Shown: piece after piece, positions 59,558-64,000 of the stretch
Position numbering within the stretch: position 1 is the stretch's first letter
Layout: each line of letters begins with the position of its first letter
Assembly: GCA_023897205.1 (NCBI GenBank)
Contig: JAHWDD010000007.1
Span: 4,774,001-4,838,000, forward strand
Origin: Exophiala sp. HKRS030
Taxonomy: Eukaryota > Ascomycota > Eurotiomycetes > Chaetothyriales > Herpotrichiellaceae
Reading direction: 5' to 3'
Length of the DNA stretch: 64,000 bases
Made by a program: the position numbers and the translations under genes
Notes under the pieces: model-generated
What the model saw: the letters and a program-made list of their open reading frames with translations, nothing else
What the model was told of the DNA's origin: nothing
Database searches by the model: none

Positions 59558-60324
59558 AAGAAGTCGATCATTGATGGTGGGATGGAAGTATAAGCCATAA
59601 TGCTGTGTGTTCAAGCGAAACATTGCAACGATACATGGACTGCGACTGACTCATTGCATATTGAAGAGAATTCGGTTCCAATCATTTGTGTGTGATCTTG
59701 GTAACATGTTATGGAAAAGCTTCTCTCGTCATCTGGTACGAAATAAGTCATCCATTGCAGGGACGAATACGAAAGTATGTTGAACTGCGGATGAAGTTTC
59801 TACCTTGGCAGTGATCAATGCACTCCTCTACCAGCATGCGTTGAAGGCACAAACGCCATTGTTGAAGACATGTCGCCCGATCTTGATCTTTTGTTGGGTA
59901 GCAACTTGGACGACCAAACACTTTTATGTATGTATAGGCACTAGTTAGTTATGTAGTTTAACTCATGAATGTGACGATGGGCCATTTCCAGACTGATTGA
60001 TCGGTATCTCCAATGCCCAATTTAGACCCTGCTAAAACTAACGAACACTCAAGCTTTTTGCATTCTCCCGTGTCCACAATCCACGAGACAATTCTCGGCG
60101 TTCGCATTGCGGTTCCCCACTGACACCGACACCGACACCGACACCCGACAAGACCGACACCAACGGCTGTTCCTGCGCTAGCGCCAGCGCCATGCTTGGC
60201 CCAAAGCGAACGAAAAAGGCTTGAATTGGCGGCCAGCGGCGAGCGGCCAGCCCAAACCCTGGCTGTCATCACGGCACGAGGTGATCACTACTACAGTACT
60301 GATCAGCTTTCTCTCTCTTTTTTT

Positions 60325-60354
60325 TTCTTCTTCTTCTTCTTCTTCTTCTTCTTC
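60325..60354 (+). repeat. (TTC)n microsatellite
   Basis: About ten TTC units after a T-run. Confidence 0.85.
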
Positions 60355-60654
60355 AAAAGAGTCGGGCACTCCGAGTCGCTGGGTATCAGCGAGTCTGGCA
60401 ACAACGCCAAAGGTGTAAAATTCTCATGGAGGAAAAAAGTACAAAGTACCATGTTGGTTTTTTGTTGGTTTTTTTTGGTTCTCCAAAAGGGGATACTAAT
60501 TAAAGCCACAGCCGACCCGTTTCTTGCGAAGGTTGGTGGTCCTGTCCTCCGTACAGTACAGTACGGAGTTGTCCCGATGAAACTCAGGAGTCGCGTTTTT
60601 GTCTGGCTTGTGGCTACCTACTACTACCAGGCCACGGATGTGCTTGCTGACTCT

Positions 60655-60682
60655 TGTGTGTGTGTGTGTGTGTGTGCGCGTG
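60655..60682 (+). repeat. (TG)n microsatellite
   Basis: About thirteen TG/CG dinucleotides in a row. Confidence 0.85.
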
Positions 60683-61063
60683 TAAGAGTAGGTGAGCCTT
60701 TGAGATGCGCAATCTCGCATCTGTCCGTATGTGGGCTTACCTGTTCCCTTTTTCCCCCTACCCTACCCTACCAACCCACCCTTTCGGTCTTCCTGATTAC
60801 TTACTGTACAAGTTATATCTGGCCTCGATGCTGGACGTGGCTCACCTCGTCGATGGGAAGAGGGAAAGAGGGTGATATCCGCGACCGTACGCGCCGGAGT
60901 GGCAGAGGGAGCGTAGTAACTATTCAAGTCAGTGTACTGTGCTGTGTTCTCTGTACTCCTTACGTAGTATTTCCTGCAGACTTAGCATCCTTTGCTCTAT
61001 TACCCCGTAGTGTAGTACGGCAGCAGATAGAATTCTGCCCTGGAACACTGGCTGAACCAAAAA

Positions 61064-61104
61064 CCCAAACCCAAACCCAAACCCAAACCCAAACCCAAAC
61101 CCAA
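61064..61104 (+). repeat. (CCCAAA)n tandem
   Basis: Seven perfect CCCAAA units, a one-base variant of the CCCTAA telomere repeat, far from any other telomere-like sequence. Confidence 0.8.
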
Positions 61105-62269
61105 AAGACCATGGGTCGAATCTACGTACATACGGAGTCTGTATGTACTGTAAGGTGGCCCTTGAATAACGCGCACCCCCTCGGACCTCCCCTCCCTCGT
61201 CGTGGCGCCTTCACGGGTGAGTAGCGCGTAGAGGCGTTTCGCCCTCAGCCTAGGTGGCTAGGTGCCTAGTTAGCTACTTACAGTACTCGGTACGTAGCTA
61301 ATTAAGGCATGTAGACTCGTCCTTCATTGTTTGGGAATGCGAATGGCCGCGAAAATTCATTACCACTAACCGGGGGGATAGCGGCGTTGGACTGGCTGGG
61401 CGAGCTGACCTGACTACATTATGTACTCCGTACTGTACATGTGTACTCGGTACTGTATGTAACTAACTAGTCGAAATCGGGGACGACAATTTAGTTGTTT
61501 TGGAAAGGCGTTTTTTTAAAATCAATCAATAATGAGCCACGGCTTCAGTCACAGCCACGGCCACGGCCACGGCAGCTAAAGTGCTGTAACGATCCTCGTT
61601 TCCGAGATTCCAAGGTTAGCGAGGTTCCCAAGATTCCAAGATTGGGCGTGGTGAATGGGAAATGGTGAATGGTGAGTAATGGATTACCACGAGGGTTCTA
61701 GGTAGACTCTGTGGTGGACAGTTAGTACTTGGTTAATTAGGTGGTGCTTGTAAAATGGTTACAAGTCCAAAAAAAGAGTCACGCTTTCGACTATGTTAGG
61801 ACAAAAGTACTTTTCTTGGTGATTTATACAAAGTTACTAACATATGGGGTTCCAATGGATGGAACAACGGAAAACGCCAATCATAAAACTCGAGACTATC
61901 TAGCTAGTGAGTTTTCCCCAAGCATTGGACTGTGATTTCGCGTTTGAGTATATGTACAGAAACAACAAGACATTAAATTCGCGTGCATACAAGTATCTTG
62001 ACAAGAGGTTATGTAAATGTGAATGGATACGGCAGAGATTCGTAAATCAAGGGTAGACTGGTGGTTTGGTATCTCGAATTGCGGCTGGATCCTGTGTTTT
62101 CCCAAATAACCAAAAAAGAATATCCTCCGTGCGAATGGTCGACCTTGGAATTGGTTTTATGGCTGTTCTGGACGAGGATAAGTCGAGAAGAGTTCCTCAT
62201 CCCACGCAGTGCCTTCCAACTAGTCCCAAATCCATCGATCCATCGATCCACACTTTACCACCCATCTAT

Positions 62270-62838
62270 CTACAGAAGAATGGCCAAACCAGCAGCGGCC
62301 AAGGCACCAACACCTGCAATTTGTCCGTTGATGTTGATGGCTCCATTGCCAGTGGCCGAGGCAGAAGCGGCAGAGTTGGAGGCACCAGAAGTGGAAGATC
62401 TCGAGGTGGTGGTGGCAGCGGAGGTAGAAGCAGGCTTGAGGCTCGATGTAGATCGGAGAGTGGCGCTGGTGATGGTGCTGTTGCTGCCGGTGATTGTGCT
62501 GTTGGCAACCGAGGCTGGGATCTGGCTGGTGAAGGCTGCGCCAATCTGGTAGCTGATAACAGTGGGAACTTCCCAAGTCGAGAGACCGGCAGAGTAGGTG
62601 ACAATGAAGCTGGTGACACTAGTCGTCAGAGCACCGGTACCGCTGGCCGTCTGTGTCGCAGCTGCGGGAATGAAGCAGTGGTGGAAGGGACTCCGGTGGC
62701 GCTGGTCGCAGATGTGCTGCCGTCGGCGAAGGTCCAGGTGTATTCCCAGACACCGGTCTCGTAGTCACTGCCAGTGGGGGCGACGGCCAGCGCGGAGGCG
62801 GCGAAGAGGGCTGCGGCGGCGGTGAAGAAGGTCTTCAT
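62270..62838 (-). CDS. GPI-anchored Ser/Thr-rich cell-wall protein
   Basis: A small surface protein of 189 residues if one base is restored. A signal peptide (MKTFFTAAAALFAASALA) is followed by mature VAPTGSDYETGVWEYTWTF, then a strand-rich segment (LTTSVTSFIVTYSAGLSTW; VPTVISYQIG). A long Ser/Thr/Ala tract with NST/NSTIT glycosylation sites follows. It ends in a small-residue omega site region (SASATGNG) and a hydrophobic tail (GALAAAGLAILL), the layout of GPI-anchored wall proteins. The frame changes at the GGG run 62666-62668 (+ strand). With one added base TTASFP runs into AAATQTASGTG, and the full span divides by three. Similar anonymous proteins are common in Eurotiomycetes and have no assigned function. 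Confidence 0.8.
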
Positions 62839-63181
62839 TTTGAGATTTTGGAAAAGATGTGTTGAGGTTGGATCTGAGGTTGGTACGACGAGTGACTTGG
62901 AGGCGATGAGGTCGAGATGGGTTCAAAGAGTGGTCGTCGAGAAAAACACGGGGTGAAGGTGTTTGGTCGATTAGAAAAAGATTAGTGAATGAGTGTAAGA
63001 ATGAGAAAACGAGTGTCGATGCCGTAGGACGGACGAGCAAGAAGGTCAGGTCTTTTTGCGTGAATGTGTCAGGAGAGACCAAAAAAGGAACGTGAAAGGA
63101 AGAGTACTGGGCAAAGCGAGTTGTCTATATAACGAAGTCAAAGCAATCAGTTCATCAACCAGACACACGGTTTCTCCGTAG

Positions 63182-63222
63182 ATGGGCCATGGGCCATGGG
63201 CCATAGACCATGGGCCATATGG
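63182..63222. repeat. ATGGGCC tandem/palindrome
   Basis: ATGGGCC repeated three times directly and once more after ATAGACC. The units overlap as GGCCATGGGCC-type inverted repeats that could form a hairpin. Confidence 0.7.
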
Positions 63223-63544
63223 CGAGACACAAAGGGGAAGAGCCAAAAGACGGTACGGAGTAGTTGGCGACAGAGTGGACAAAGTGGACAAAGTGGACAG
63301 AGGGTGGGTCACAACGTGTCAAACTAGCCCGTATTCGGGTCAGCTTCAGGGCACCCACAGGCACCTACAGGGCACATACAGGGCACTTAGGGCAGCCTTT
63401 GGTTAAGCCTTGCGGGCGGGTAAGCCTGTCGAGGCCTGTAACAACCATTAGATTGCACTAGATGGCGCATGGTGGAGACTAGCACGCAGGGCATGGAAAT
63501 TGGCATTTGCTTTTTGTGGCGACGCCCCAGCTTCCACCACCAAA

Positions 63545-63630
63545 ACACCTGGAATTTACCTGCAACGTACCTGGCATCTACCTGGAATCTACCTGGCATT
63601 TCCCTAGCATCTCCCTAGCATCTCCCTAGG
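63545..63630 (+). repeat. Degenerate 11-bp tandem array
   Basis: Five ACCTGG(A/C)ATCT-like units pass into three TCCCTAGCATC units, at a period of 10-12 bp. Confidence 0.7.
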
Positions 63631-64000
63631 ACTTTGCTCAGCACTTGCCGGGCTCTTACCTGGACAATCACGGGCATTGAGCGACAACAACACCAACAGC
63701 AAACTTCTGTCACCGTCAAAAGACCAACAAGACTAGAAGAATTCAACTCGCAGACTGGTTGTTTTCAAGTGGTCATGTCACACCAAGTCCACTCCTCAGA
63801 CGCGTGTTGATCCTTCTTGTAGGCAGGTCGATTGCAAACATCTGAAACCTAACGTGTTTGTTGTCAACCCTTGGTCGCCGCATTGCTAGTTTAGGTAGTA
63901 TTAGGAGTCACCTAGGGAGTGGTAGTACTACTCCTACTACTACTATCACGGGTCATCACAAGAATCAAAAGGACAGGGAAGGTCTCACGAGGCGCGGAAT

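Larger units (their letters stand above)
59558..62269. other. 2.7 kb spacer with several microsatellites
   Basis: No supported gene. The long plus-strand open frame over 60196-61224 is built from simple repeats and has no domain. It contains a (GACACC)n tract near 60122-60150, (TTC)n at 60325-60354, (TG)n at 60655-60682 and (CCCAAA)n at about 61064-61104. TACTCCGTA is at 61424, and (GCCACG)n lies near 61551-61573. Confidence 0.55.
62839..64000. other. Terminal spacer with short tandem and palindromic repeats
   Basis: Promoter of the GPI-protein gene. ATGGGCC tandems at 63182-63222 form overlapping palindromes. TACGGAGTA is at 63254 and (GTGGACAAA)n near 63274-63300. ACAGGGCAC tandems are at 63347-63387. 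A degenerate ACCTGGCATCT/TCCCTAGCATC array spans 63545-63630. No gene. Confidence 0.55.

Noticed and set aside
60196..61224. Long plus-strand open frame (342 codons)
   Set aside because: It runs through T-runs, (TTC)n, (TG)n and (CCCAAA)n and has no domain or normal codon usage; a by-product of simple repeats.
62061..62764. Two plus-strand frames opposite the GPI protein
   Set aside because: Gly/Arg- or Ala/Glu-rich antisense readings of the Ser/Thr tract.

Overview
The window is genomic DNA of a filamentous ascomycete (Pezizomycotina). The evidence is short GT-AG introns (about 45-165 nt), the protein set (Zn2Cys6 regulator, two cytochromes P450, UstYa-like protein, DHA2 and Dal5-type transporters, GPI-anchored wall protein), and wide gene-poor spacers with microsatellites. 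A black-yeast relative (Chaetothyriales) or other Eurotiomycete is my best guess, an inference from the gene content only. I see no rRNA, tRNA, CRISPR array or complete transposon.

Layout. 0.2-2.2 kb: a Dal5-family permease. 3 kb: a small hypothetical protein. 3.6-7.9 kb: a gene-poor stretch with five copies of a 17-bp core repeat. 7.9-20.6 kb: arrestin-like adaptor, TM9/EMP70 nonaspanin, GC-rich alpha/beta hydrolase, FCP1/Psr-type phosphatase. 20.6-24.1 kb: gene desert rich in TTAGTTAG strings. 24.1-25.8 kb: a P450. 27.5-43.6 kb: an apparent catabolic gene cluster. 44.7-62.8 kb: Cys-rich secreted protein, F-box protein, PAF-acetylhydrolase, Ran GTPase, proteasome chaperone Nas2, UstYa-like (DUF3328) protein, RhoGEF and a GPI-anchored protein, mostly separated by featureless spacers.

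The most interesting region is 27.5-43.6 kb. It contains a P450, a divergent homogentisate-dioxygenase-like protein with all metal ligands present, a Zn2Cys6 regulator, two isochorismatase-fold hydrolases (one lacking the catalytic Cys), a membrane-anchored HSL-type esterase, a DHA2 transporter and an NCS1 permease. Four of its intergenic promoter regions carry the same GCCGGC palindrome (18, 14 and 16 bp perfect palindromes plus a tandem half-site version). I saw this nowhere else in the window. It looks like the operator of the cluster's own regulator, which would make the cluster one regulon for uptake, oxidation, ring cleavage and hydrolysis of an unidentified aromatic or heterocyclic compound.

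A second pattern matters for anyone using the sequence. Eight otherwise well-conserved genes each need exactly one added base, in every case compatible with a lost G or C in a G/C run, to restore one reading frame. Housekeeping genes are among them, so a base-calling or assembly artefact is the likeliest cause. Models crossing these points are given as one gene with the shift noted.
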